DNA of 64,000 nucleotides from Paratinospora sagittata (Eukaryota > Streptophyta > Magnoliopsida > Ranunculales > Menispermaceae). Below are positions 32,734-44,541 of the stretch, piece by piece. The notes below the pieces were generated by a model, which had not been told where the DNA came from, did no database searches, and worked only from the letters and a program-made list of their open reading frames with translations. Each line of letters starts with the position of its first letter. The first letter of the stretch is position 1. The position numbers and the translations under genes were made by a program. The DNA lies in contig CM069603.1 in assembly GCA_035771175.1 (NCBI GenBank), positions 28,116,308 to 28,180,307 on the forward strand, in the 5' to 3' direction.

Positions 32734-35628
32734 TGTCACGACCCACTCTACGTGACGTCATGACTGGCACGAGAACCTTCGAGTATACCCTCCGTCAGTA
32801 CACCCGACGTCCCGTCAGCTCTCGAATACATATACGAATCCCCAAAAAGAAATAAAAGTACATCCTTAACAACCAACTAACATGATCATAATTAAAATAA
32901 AATATTACTTCTCCAAATTTTTACAAATATAAAATACCATAGGCTTCAAAATGATACAAAATCCAACACATCCCAACTATGTGTTAAATATACAATTACT
33001 AGGTGTTATCATGCACCTAATTATCAAAATACAAAACTAAATGTACAACACCTACATGAAACAAAAACAAGGGAGGCTCCGCAGTCAAGCCTTCCCTTTT
33101 CCTTTTCTATTAGATCCTGAAAGAAGATGGTGAGGTGTGAGCTACAGCCAGCTCAGTAAATGTTATTTACAAGTGGCATATACGTGCATTTATACAACAT
33201 GGTAAGATCATAAAACAGTTGAAATATCATGATGACGAAATAGATTACATACATGCTAACATAATGGATCAAATCATACATAAGACAATGCATAACATTT
33301 GTAGTCATGCTCATGCAATCCTAACACCTCCTGAGTACGGGGGTTCAAGGCTGGTGCGCTACACACAGTACCTGAACACACACTCAATACTCGTATCCTA
33401 ACAGGAATTCTGGGGTTGTGCAGCACGTAAGATTAGCCTAAACTAACCTACCCATACACAAGCCATAAAACCCTATGCCAGGTACACAACCGGGATCGCC
33501 GCTAGACTTACGAGAATTCCCAAAAAAAGGAAATTCCAACTAGGACCCTCAACCCAAATTGTCATCCCAATGAATTATGCTCAAATGTATTTCATGAAAT
33601 ATAAAAACATGCATACCATCATACATAAGCATTAAAACATTTCTATACTACAATGCCACATATAAATAATCCAAAAGTAAAAGAACACTCACTCTTGATT
33701 GGCTAAGTCTAGCCAATTCAATCGCCAAACCTCTCCAATTGACTAAACGGGTTCAAGATCAATCACAAGACCTGAAAATAACATGGTTTACACAACTGAA
33801 AATCAGTCATAAAATATGTCAAAACCCCATGTTCAAACCCAATCTAAAGTCAATTAGATTCTAAATTGATTATCCCCTTGAGCCAATTTTCATATTGCCC
33901 AACTTGATCATTTAGACTCAATTAAACTAAGATTGACCTATATTGAATGTAATAGGGTGATCCCATGATCCAACCACTAATATACATGAAATTCAATTAT
34001 AATTAGGGTCAATTAGACTATACATCAAGTCAATTTCATCAATTGACTAAGTCTTGGTCAAAACCCCCAATTAGGCCAATATAAAACATAAGGTCAAAAT
34101 GGACTAAGTCATATTAATTTAACATAGGTTCTAACATTTTAAACCCATGATTCTACTCGATTTGGGTCCAATTAAACAATCCCCAAGTCAATTTCATAAA
34201 TTGACTTGCTTTGGGTGAAAAGTCCCATTTTGGGCAAAATCCCCAAATTACATGCAAAATTGCCAAAGTACATGAAAAATGCCAAATACTTAGCCTAGAT
34301 CAAAATTAGTCAACCTTAGGGTGTACATTATGAGAACCCACTGAATTCAATCATCAAACAACCCTAATCATGTCCAATTAGACCTACATTGCATAATTTT
34401 CCAGATTTTATATCAAGAACATCACAAGCCCCAAATTTGGAAATTTTCATACATAGGCCATATTGCCAATTTTACACTAGGCCACCATGTTCAACTATGA
34501 ATTTTACTGATCTTGCAACATGGAATCATTCACAATGGCCACTAGGTCAACATAGTTGACATGCAAAGATTTTGAAAAAGTCTAAGGTCATAAACTAGTA
34601 TAGGTCATTTGAACTAAACCCTTCCAATTTCTTGCTAGAAAATGGGGGTTTCCCCATTAGTGTACTCCTAACACTCTCTAATCACACATATGTGACATTC
34701 AAGACTCAACTCCAACTTTGGTCTTCCACCCATCCAAGGTTCATCACAATGCATGCATCAAAATGAAACCCTCATGCTCAAAATAAAGCTATCATGCAAC
34801 TAATAGAGAGATTCAAGGAAGAAATGGAGGAAAAATGTAGACTTTAGGTGTTCTTGAGCAAGAAACCACCAAACCTTAATTTTCCTCTCCTTTTATCCTC
34901 TCTAGCTCCTTTCTCTCTTTTCTGGCTGAGAAATGAGCAAATGAGCCTAAAATTACGTTTTGGTTGCTTAAATAGACAAGCTTTGGCCCACAACTAAAAG
35001 TTGTAAAAAATTATCAAAAGATCAGTTTTCCTGTTGCAATACTTGCACTTAGATAGTCCATTTCTTGTACAATACCCATCAATTTAACATCTTCACCGTT
35101 CAGAAGTTTCATGAGTCAGTTACCAACATTCTGAAAACTTTCAACTCAATCCAACGGTGGGAGTGCGAGATCTAACTGTTTGATCAGAACTGCGTAAGAA
35201 AATCTGAAAAGCTATGAAACAGTGTTTAGAGTCTTATAACTCACAGTAAGTAACTCCGATCAAGATCTTCACCGTTAATAATGAAGATCTATCAGATAAG
35301 AGTCATCTGACAAAATTTCGGCTCAATCGGACCACAGATCTAGGAGTTCAGACCATTGATGTAATTTGTGACAGAAATTTCTTCCTCCGTGGAGCGAGCT
35401 CCACTGATCCAAAACACCGTGTTCGACATGTTTTGTCGTCGAACGGGTCTCTGATGGTTCTGAAACTTCATGCACACTTTCTATGACCTAGAATCATGCA
35501 AAGACACTCAAAATTACGTGCTTCGAGCATCAAAATATATATACACATACGTATACGAATATGTATACGGGTACTTTACGGGTACACTATGGGTCAAAAT
35601 GACGTCACCTAAAAGCACAGGTGCTACA
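32734..35628 (-). mobile_element. Chromovirus-type solo LTR (2,895 bp) inside family A LTR
   Basis: Plus-strand ends TGTCACGACCCACTC and GGTGCTACA, flanked by exact TTTTC at 32,729-32,733 and 35,629-35,633. Its reverse complement resembles the LTR of the gypsy element at 44,542 and the solo LTR at 48,388, for example GGTCAACATAGTTGACATGC versus GCATGTCAACTATGTTGACC. It is therefore a minus-strand LTR of the same lineage. No coding content. Confidence 0.88.
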
Positions 35629-36224
35629 TTTTCAGAACTACTTCTCGCTCAAAAATCTTCTTTTCAGCTGATTCATGAACCACGTCTTTGAGACTTTCCT
35701 TATTTGTGAATCTGAAGAGAATCAGAATGTTCATAGAAAGTGCAGTTGCCATTTTTGTGAAACATTCTAACTGTTGCGTGTAAACATTCATATTTGAAAT
35801 TCAAATTTAAATGAACAATAGCTTCATCTCTGCTAATCTATAAATACCAGCACTTAAGAATTTTTGAACCACCAAATTGAATAGAAAATTCATTGAGCCA
35901 AATACGTTTGAAAGTTAGTCAAATTTTCCAATTTGATTTCAGAGCTCAAATTGCTTTAGTTTTGCAAAGTGTTTTCTTCGAAATTTAGCTTATTCAAAAG
36001 ATTTTCATACTGAGGTTAATTTCTATCCTTCTTTGAAAACCTATTTGAAAGTTACTGAACTGTTTTCACTCAGATTTCCAGCACTATTTTAATCACATAT
36101 CATTATTGCTAAACGAGAAATTTGAGAGATAGTTCACAGGATACAGTTGTACTTCATTTCACATCTTGTAAATTGTATCGAGTTGTAATAGTAGTTATAC
36201 AAACTATTGAGTATCAAACATTGT

Positions 36225-36440
36225 TTTTGTGTACCTATAGGTTGTTCTCAAGCCTGCAAGTTGAGTGATTAGGTTTGTCTCACACCAGAAAGTTGAGATA
36301 GGTAGCTCTCTAGCCTGTAAGTCGAGAGGTTTAGGTTGGTCTCAAGTATGCAAGTTGAGAGTGTAATGATTGTTCTTACACCCGAAAGTTGAGAAAAGGT
36401 GTAACGGTTTGATTCTCACCCATAAGAGAATTCCTTAGTG
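36225..36440. repeat. Mini-hairpin array, family A variant
   Basis: Units CTCAA-GCCTGCAAG-TTGAG, TCTCA-CACCAGAAAG-TTGAGA, CTCTC-TAGCCTGTAAGTC-GAGAG, CTCAAGTATGCAAGTTGAG, and GATTCTC-ACCCATAA-GAGAATT. Stems differ from those at 24.3 kb but the loop keeps CC.GTAAG-like sequence. Confidence 0.75.
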
Positions 36441-36619
36441 AAGAGGTTTAAAATCCTAACTGAGGAGGTTAGGTAGTGGAGGAAGGCAAGTAGCCGAACC
36501 ACTATAAATCGACTGTGTAAAATTTATTTATATTTCTGCATTTACTTATTGACATTGCTTTAATTTTAATTGTCTAAGTGTCAAATTTACCCCCCCTCTT
36601 GGACATACCTAGGCCAACA

Positions 36620-36936
36620 CCTTGCATTAAAGGCCTAGTGCTCTAAAAATCAAGCCTATCTTAAGGCTCTATTTCCAAGTAAAATTGTTTTTGGCCACCA
36701 AGGCCTATCCGTGGGTTTTTTCTCTTTCAACTACTTCGAGCACATCCCAATACTCGTTCCTTAATTGTATTAAGTGGCCATACCTTGCATCAGAGGCCTA
36801 GTGGATTTTTTACCCCCCCAACAAAAAGCAAGCCTATATTAAGGTTTTATTTCCAAGTTAACTTTGTTTAGGCCACCACGCCCTATCCATTGGGTTTTTT
36901 TTTCTCTTCCAACCACTTCGAGCATATCTCAATACA
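36620..36936. repeat. ~181-bp satellite array, rest of unit 5 and units 6-7
   Basis: Continues the array after the inserted LTR; unit starts near 36,691 and 36,869. The last unit stops at about 36,936 (CATATCTCAATACATG). Confidence 0.85.
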
Positions 36937-37157
36937 TGTGATAATCTTTCATAAATACATTCTTGAGGTGCATGGTACTTAGTAATCTCAAAAAGATCAT
37001 GCAACATTCGCATGCATGCAACATCCAATTGCAACCATCGCTTGCAATCTTAAAAAAACTAACTTAAAAGCCTTACTATCATATTTTGTGTGTGTATTAT
37101 ATGATATAGGTAGTTATGAGGCTTTGTTGATGTTTTAAATTCTTTAATGTGTGATGG

Positions 37158-38402
37158 TTGCTCGTATTTCTGCTTCTCTGTGTCACGAGAAGGAGCGGGA
37201 GGTTGAGCCAGCCACACACAGAGCCATCCGATGATGACCGGATGAAGAGGATGGAAGAGATCATTCAGGCACAGGGTCGCTTGATGGTAGCCCAAGCTGC
37301 ACAGATACAAGCATTAGTGCAGCAGGTCAAGGTTGTTGCTCGACAATTGCCTCAGACAATACCCCAGGAGGAGGGCACTAGTGGGGCCGAGGCGGCCGGG
37401 ATCAGTGGACCTGCAGTGGTAGCAGGACCTCAGATGGCTATACCTCAACCTATGCATGCACCTACTCCTATTGTTGTGGAGAACCCCACTGATTGGTAGA
37501 TCAGACTGCTAGAGAAGTTCATGAAACTGAAGCCTAAGGAGTTCACTGGTGGGGTAGATTTGAAGAAAGTCGAAGACTGGCTGAAGAACATTGAGAAGAT
37601 CAACCGTTCCTTAGAGCTTGATAAGGAGTCTCAGGTCCTATGTGCTTCTCACACACTAGAGAGTGATGCAGAGGACTGGTGGCTTTCAGTACTGGACACG
37701 CAGGGGACAGTGAAGAGTTGGGACACCATTAAGCGGTTGTTCTTAGAGGCCTATGTTCCAAAGACTGAGAAGCAAGTGAAGCAACTCGAGTTTCTGAACC
37801 TTGTACAGGGAAGTATGTCGGTCAGAGAGTACGAGCTCAAGTTCTGGCAGCTAGCAGTTTATGCTCCCGGGTTGATTCAGACCCCTAGAGAGAAGATCAT
37901 GAGGTTCTCTATGAACCTAAGGCCGACGATCAGACAAGCCTTGTCGGTGACTAAGATGGTTCACTATGCCACAGTGGTAGAGAGGGACAAGCAATATGAG
38001 TTAGTTGAGTTGGTTGATGGCATGTCTACATGGGCAGCTCAAGGTATACAAAACACACAGGCAGAGTCTGGGAGACAGTTTAAGACTCCATGAAAGAAGG
38101 GCAATTGGGGAAAAAAGAGAAAGTTTTATAAGGGAGCACAGTCAGAGGGTGCTCAGAGTGAGGCATGTCAGTTCCAGACTGGTGTGGTGGCCTCATCGGT
38201 GATTTCTTCTCCAGCCCCGATTTCTTCTCAGGCACTGAGTGCACCGAGACCGCCATTTTCACAGACTGTTAGCCGAGGCCGAGGAGGTTATATGACGACG
38301 TCTCAGACTGGATCATTTGCGCCTAGGGCTCCGTTTATATGTTTTCACTGTGGACAGGGTGGGCGTATGAAATTAGAGTGTCCAAGTCTTCAGAGGGCTT
38401 AG
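37158..38402 (+). pseudogene. Gypsy Gag with in-frame stops
   Basis: One frame throughout, with stops at 37,497 and 38,091 and at the end (38,400). An N-terminal coiled region (MKRMEEIIQAQGRLMVAQAA) precedes the retrotransposon gag domain (LKPKEFTGG, VEDWLKNIEKI, DAEDWWLSV, SWDTIKRLFLEAYVPK, MSVREYELKFWQL). The zinc knuckle at 38,334-38,375 reads CFHCGQGGRMKLEC: the invariant His of CX2CX4HX4C is replaced by Arg. No frameshift has occurred. Confidence 0.9.
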
Positions 38403-39752
38403 GGGTTTGTACAGCAGCCCAATGTCAGGGAGATAGCCGAAACATATATTGAGCTAAACTCGACATCATCCAGAACCTTGGTGGAAGATATTCTTATTAT
38501 TTGTGGTACTTCTATGCATGTGCTATTTGATGTTGGGTCTACAATATTTTTCATATCTGGTCGCATGGTAGATAGTTTACATTTGACTCCCACTAGGGCC
38601 AGTACATGGTTAGTAATGAGTACTGTAGCCGGGGAGAGGATCTACCCGAATATGATCTGTAGCCAGTGTGTGGTTCAGATTAATGATTTCAAAATGCCTG
38701 TAGACTTTCGAGTCCTTGAGTTTCTAGAGTTTGATGCTCTTCTAGGGATGGATTGGCCTTCGGCTTATCATGCAGTTGTTGACTGTTTTGCGAAGAGAGT
38801 CATTTTTCAGATTCCCGGACACCCAGAGTTTGCACTTTAGGGTACAGCTTTGGATAAGGCAGTCACGAGGGGTATATTTGTGACTGATGGGGATAAGGAG
38901 ATTTTTGCTGGATTAGTGCCTGATGAGGGAGAGACTAGTGAGGAGATACTTGAGGATATTCCCATTGTTAGGGACTCTCCGGAATTTTCACCGAGACAGG
39001 AGATTAATTTCATCATTGAACTAGTCCCTGGCACGAAGCCTATCTTCATGGCACCATACAAAATGGCGCCAACAGAGTTGAGAGAGTTGTAGAAATAGCT
39101 TGAGGAGTTTTTGGCTAAGGGCTTTATTTGCCCAAGTGTGTCACCTTAGGGAGCTCCAGTTCTTTCCGTGAGAAAAAAAGATGAGAGCTTGCGGTTGTGC
39201 ATTTACTACCGCTAGTTGAATAGGGTGACCATCAAGAACAAGTACCCTCTCCCTAGGATTGATGACTTGTTTGATCAGTTGAGGGGAGCGAGGTTATTCT
39301 CAAAGATTGATCTACGCTCCGGGTATCATCAACTGAGGATTAGGGAGGAGGATGTGCCTAAGACAACATTCATGACCCATTATGGACACTATGCGTTTCT
39401 TATAATGCCATTTGGTGTAACTAACGCAGCAACGATGTTCATGGACCTAATGTAGAGAGTTTTCAGGCCGTACTTGGATAAGTTTATCATCATTTTCATC
39501 GATGATATATTGGTGTATTCCAAGACTCAGACTGAGCACGAGGAGCATCTCAAAGTGACATTGCAGACTCTGAGGGAGCATAAGTTGTATGCCAAGTTGA
39601 GTAAGTGTGAGTTTTGGATCACAGAGGTGAAGTTCTTGGGTCATGTGGTGAGTTTAGAGGGGATCTCAGTGGATCCGTCCAAGGTTGAAGCCATTATCAG
39701 TTGGCCTAGACCTACCACAGTGACCGAGATCAGAAGCATTCTTGGGTTAGCT
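38403..39752 (+). pseudogene. Gypsy protease and RT, N-terminal part, in-frame stops only
   Basis: Same frame as Gag. The protease reads MHVLFDVGSTIFFIS where the family has FD(S/T)GA, so the active-site triplet is altered; ALLGMDWPS follows. RT continues with [48 protein letters not shown] and [13 protein letters not shown] with the catalytic IDD intact. Stops at 38,838, 39,090, 39,096, 39,147, 39,213 and 39,453 interrupt it. The frame ends in SILGLA at the solo LTR, and RT/RNase H resumes at 42,416 with GYYKRF. Confidence 0.92.
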
Positions 39753-42415
39753 TGTCACGACCCACTATACGTGACGTCATTACCGGCACAGAACCCCCGA
39801 GTATAACCTCCATCGGTACACTCGGCGTCCCTTCAGCCTAATTTAAATACGAATCCAAATAAAACACAAACCTGATATAACATCCATCTAAACATGATCA
39901 ACAATGAATAAACATATTATATTTCCTAATTTACCAAAAATAAAATTTCAAAGTCCACAAACTAATACAACCCAACACATCCCATCTATGTGTTAAATAT
40001 ACAAATACTAGGTGTTATCATGTACTTAATATCAAAATACAAAAATAAATGTACAACACCAACATCAATCAAAATCAAGGAACGCTCCGCAGCCAAGCCT
40101 TTCCTTTCCCATTTCTATCAGATCTTGAAAGAAAAGGGCGAGGTGTGAGCTACAACAAGCTCAGTGAATGTCATTTACAAGTGACATATACGTGCATTTA
40201 TAAAAACATGACAAGATCATGATAATGAAATAAGATTACATACATGTTAACATAAATGCATCATGTCATACGTAAGACAATGCATATCATTTGTAATCAT
40301 GCACATGCAATCCTAACACTGCCTGAGTACGGGGATCAAAGGGCTGGTGCGTGACACACAACACCTAAACACACACACAATACTCGTATTCTAATAGGAT
40401 TTCTGGGGTTGACCAGAACGTAGGATTAGCTTAAGCTAAGCTACCTATACACAAGCCATAAAACCCTTTGCCAGGTACACAACTAGGATCCCCGCTAGAC
40501 TTACGAGAATTCCCAAAAAGGAAACCCAAACTAGGAGCCTCAACCCAAATTGCCATCCCACTCACTATGCTCAAATATATTTCATGGAATATTAAAACAT
40601 GCATACCATAATACAGAAGCATTTAAAACATTTCTATATTACAATGCCACATATAAATAATTCAAAAATAAAAGAACACTCACAGTTGATTGGCTAAATC
40701 TAGTCAATCCAATTCCAATCCAATCACCACAACTCTCCAATTGACTATATGGGTTCTAGATCAATCACAAATCCCTGAAAAATAACATGGTTTACACAAA
40801 CTGAAAATCGGCCTATAAGTGTGTCAAAAACCCATGCTTAAACCCAAATCAAAAGTTAATTAGATTCTAAATTGGTTACCCCCCCTTGAGTCAAATTTCA
40901 TATTGCCCAATTTGATCATTTAAACTCAGTTAAACCAAGATTGACCAAAATTAAATTTAATAGGTTGATCCCATGATTCAACCACCAATATACATGACAT
41001 TTAATCATAATTAGGGTCAATTAGACTATACATCAAGTTAATTTTATCAATTGACTAAGTCTTGGTCAAAATCCCCAATTTAGGCCAATACAAAACATAA
41101 AGTCAAAATGAACTAAGTAATACCAATTTAACATAGGTTCAAACATTCTAAACCCATGATTCTACTCAATTTTGGTCCAATTAAACAATTCCCAAATCAA
41201 TTTTATCAATTGACTTGATTTGGGTCAAAAGCCCTAATTTGGGCAAAAATCCCAAAATCACATGCAAATCCCCAAATCACATGGAAATTGTCAAATTACA
41301 TAGCCTAGGTCAAAATTACTCTTCCATAGGGTATCCACTAATAAAAATCAGTAATTTGGAGTGTCATACATCCACAATTACCCATGCATTCATCATAACT
41401 CACATGTAATTTGAATAGTAAACCTTAGGTCTAAATTTTTAGTTTAGGTCAAAACCATGAAACCCCACCAATTTCTTGTTAGAAATTAGGGGTTTTAGCA
41501 TTTATAGACTCCCCATGCTATTTAGATTAACATGTCTCAAAATCAAAGCCTAAGTCCAACATTGGTTTTCCCACCACTCCTTTAAATTCCAGGATTCATA
41601 CAACCCTAGGTCAAAATTGAGCTTGCAAACACACATGAAATGAGAGAAAATGATATACCTTGGAGAGATTTTGGACATGAGAGCACCAAAATCCAAGCCT
41701 CCTCTCTCATTACTCTTCTCCTCTTCTTTTCCCCTTCTCCTAGCTCCCTTTCCCTTCTTCAAAGTGTAAAAATGAGCAGCCCACATCCAAGGTGGCTTTT
41801 ATAGAAGTATTTTGGGCCCACATGAAAAAATACACTTTCTTGCACTTAGATAATTAATTTCTTGCAAACTACCAATCAATTTAACATTTTAACCATTCAA
41901 AAGTTCTATAATTTAGTTACCAACATTCTGGTAAAAGTTCAGCTCAATCCAATAGTGGTATTCCGAGATCCAACCATTTGAGAAAAATTGTGCAAGAAAA
42001 TCCGTAAATCCAAAAAACAGTGTTTGGAGCCTTATAACTCATAGTAGATAACTCCGATAAAGATCTTCACCATTCATAATGAAGATCTATTAGAGAAGAA
42101 TAAGCTAACAAAATATTAGATCAATCGGACCACGGATCTAGGAGATCAAGACATTGATGCAATCGGTGACAAAAATTTCTTCCTCCATAGAGCGAGCTCC
42201 ACTGGATCCAAAACACCGTTTTCGACATGTTTCGACGTCGAACGGGTCTCCGATGGTTCTGAAACTTCATGCGCACTCACTATGACCTAAGAACATGAAA
42301 GACACTTGATCCTACTCGCATCGAGCATCAAATACGTATACGCATACGTATACGAATATGTATACAGGTACTCTACAATATCAAAATGACGCCATTTAAA
42401 GGTATGGGTGCTACG
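39753..42415 (-). mobile_element. Chromovirus-type solo LTR (2,663 bp) inside gypsy RT
   Basis: Plus-strand ends TGTCACGACCCACTATACG and GGTGCTACG, flanked by exact TAGCT at 39,748-39,752 and 42,416-42,420. Closely similar to 32,734-35,628 along its length (GATCCAACC / GGATCTAGGAG blocks, GTATACGAATATGTATAC near the end). The final CA is changed to CG. It is oriented opposite to the host gypsy although the LTR lineages are related. Confidence 0.9.
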
Positions 42416-43410
42416 TAGCTGGTTACTATAAGAGATTCATTCTGGGATTCTCCAAGTTAGCTACGCCTATGACTAGGCTTACCTAGAAAGATGTGTCATT
42501 TGTATGGACTGATGAGTGTGAATATGCCTTTTTAGAGCATAAAAGGAGATTAACATTTGCGCAGTGTTGATTTTACCAGAGCCTGATCAGGAGTTAGTTA
42601 TCTACACTGATGCCTCTCATATTGGCTTGGGTTGTGTGTTGATGCAAAAGGACAGGGTCATAGCTTATGCATCGAGGGGCAGTTGAAGGTGCATGAGAAG
42701 AATTATCCTGTGCATGACTTAGAGCTGGCTACAGTTGTATTTGTTTTGAAAATTTGGAGGCATTATCTTTATGGTGAGAAATTCACTTTTGTATTCTGAC
42801 CACGAGAGCCTCAAGCACTTGTTTTCCCAGAAGGAATTGAACATGAGATAGAGAAGGTGGTTAGAACTCTTGACTATGATTTCACATTGGAATACCATCC
42901 TGGTAAAGCCAATGTGGTAGTTGATGCATGATTTCTCATGCATGAACATGAGACAGTTATGGTAGCACGTCAGATGTCTCATGAGTGGATACTACTCGAG
43001 GTTGCTACAGTGGTGAGTATATGTGCTAACCCTTCATATGAGGTTGTGATATGTGCTCAGATGAGAGCTCAGCCAATACGGGTCCAGGAGGTGATTGAGC
43101 AACATAAATTTGATGTTACTATGTGATGTATAAGTCTTGGGCTGAGAGTAGTGATTATGTCAAATGGCACGTGTCATCTGATGGTACCTTGAGATTTAGG
43201 GGACGTTTATGGGTTCCTGCAGATCCAGGGCTGAGACAGAGTATGCTTCAGGAGGCTCATAAATCTCATTATGCTATTCATTCGGGCGAAACCAAGATGT
43301 ATCATGATATGAAAAGGATGTATTGGTGGCCTGACATGAAGAGGGAGATAACACAATTTATTCAAAGGTGTGAGATCTGTCAGAGAGTTAAGGCTGAGCA
43401 TTAAAAGCTT
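42416..43410 (+). pseudogene. Gypsy RNase H and integrase zinc-binding region (broken)
   Basis: RT thumb (GYYKRFILGFSKLATPMTRL) leads into RNase [18 protein letters not shown] with the first catalytic Asp, then [15 protein letters not shown] with a Glu and [11 protein letters not shown] gap and stops follow before 43,123-43,404, whose LRQSMLQEAHKSHYAIHSG, MYWWPDMKREI and RCEICQRVKAEH make the HHCC domain. Confidence 0.88.
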
Positions 43411-43464
43411 GGAGGGTAGATGCAACCACTCAAAATTCATAAGTGGTAGTAGGAGCACGTCACT

Positions 43465-44510
43465 ATGGATCTTGTTGTGGGACTACCCAACACCCCGAGG
43501 AGACATAATGTTATTTGGGTTATAGTTGATCGCTTGACTAAATCTGCTCACTTTCTACCAGTGAACATTAGGGATTCTATGGACAAGCTGAGCAGGTTCT
43601 ATATGCGGGAGATTGTCAGACTTCATGAGGTGCTAGTTTCAATTGTGTCAGATAGGGATATGAAGTTTACATCGGTGCTCTGGCAGAAGCAGCTCGGCAC
43701 CAAGTTGGATCTCTGTACTATTTTTCACCCTCAGAAGGATGGCCAGTCAGAGAAGTTGATATTGATTTTGGAGGATATGCTTCGAGCTTCTGTCCTTGAG
43801 TCTGGTGGTAACTGGGAGGAGTATATACATCTGTGTGAGTTCGCGTACAACAACAGTTATCAGTCCAGTATTGGCATGGCTCCCTTTGAGGCATTGCATA
43901 GCCGACCCTGTAGATCTCCGGTCTGTTGGATGGAGGTAGGGGATATTGCAGTGATGGGACCAGAGTTTGTACAAGAACACACAGAGAATATTAAGCGGAT
44001 CAAGCATAATATGAAAGTAGCTTAAGACAGGGAGAAGAGTTACGCTAATGCCAAGCGGAAGGCCATAGAATTCGAAGTAGGTGACCAGGTTTTGCTAAAG
44101 GTCTCCCCTCAAAAGTGCGAAACTAGATTTGGGATAAAAGCAAGCTCACTCCAAGATTTATTGGGCCGTTCAAGGTTTTAGAACGAATTGGTCCCGTTGC
44201 TTACAGATTAGCCTTGCCACCTCAATTAGCAATAGTCCACAATACCTTTCATGTGTCGATGTTGAGAGTATACAGGAGTGATTTTGATCACATCCTGGAT
44301 TGGAGGAACATTGCAGGATGGAACTTATGATGAGGAACCTATTCAAATACTTGACTGGAAGGTGCAGAGGTTGTGTAACTGTGAAATCCCGATGGTCAAG
44401 GTGAGATGGCAATTCTATAGCAAGGAGCAAGTTATTTGGGTGCGTGAGGACTACATGATGGAACACTTTGCCGAGTTCATGGGCTTAGGTAATTTTTAAC
44501 CTTAAACTTC
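43465..44510 (+). pseudogene. Gypsy integrase core and chromodomain-like tail (broken)
   Basis: The core (43,465-44,025) has MDLVVGLP and VIWVIVDRLTKSAHFLP, VSDRDMKFTS and FHPQKDGQSEKLI, giving the D, D and E catalytic residues. MAPFEALHSRPCRSPVCW follows, the GPY/F lead-in typical of chromoviruses. After a TAA at 44,023 and a frame change near 44,130 the tail (44,278-44,499) contains ILDWKVQRL, EIPMVKVRWQFYSKEQVIWV and REDYMMEHF, which resembles a group II chromodomain lacking some aromatic residues. Confidence 0.9.
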
Positions 44511-44541
44511 GAGGACGAAGTTCATTCTAAGGTGGGTATGA

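Larger units (their letters stand above)
31956..36619 (+). mobile_element. Family A variant solo LTR, interrupted
   Basis: Begins TGTTATTTCAAGG and ends CTAGGCCAACA, with exact CCTTG duplications (31,951-31,955; 36,620-36,624) in the satellite. After subtracting the nested LTR (32,734-35,628) it is about 1.76 kb, shorter than the copies at 22.0 and 28.1 kb. It keeps the TATA phrase at about 35,840, a few larger foldbacks (32,330-32,680) and a mini-hairpin array with different stems (36,225-36,440). Confidence 0.87.

Noticed and set aside
33219..33401. 60-codon ORF in solo LTR
   Set aside because: Not kept open in the related LTR at 39,753.
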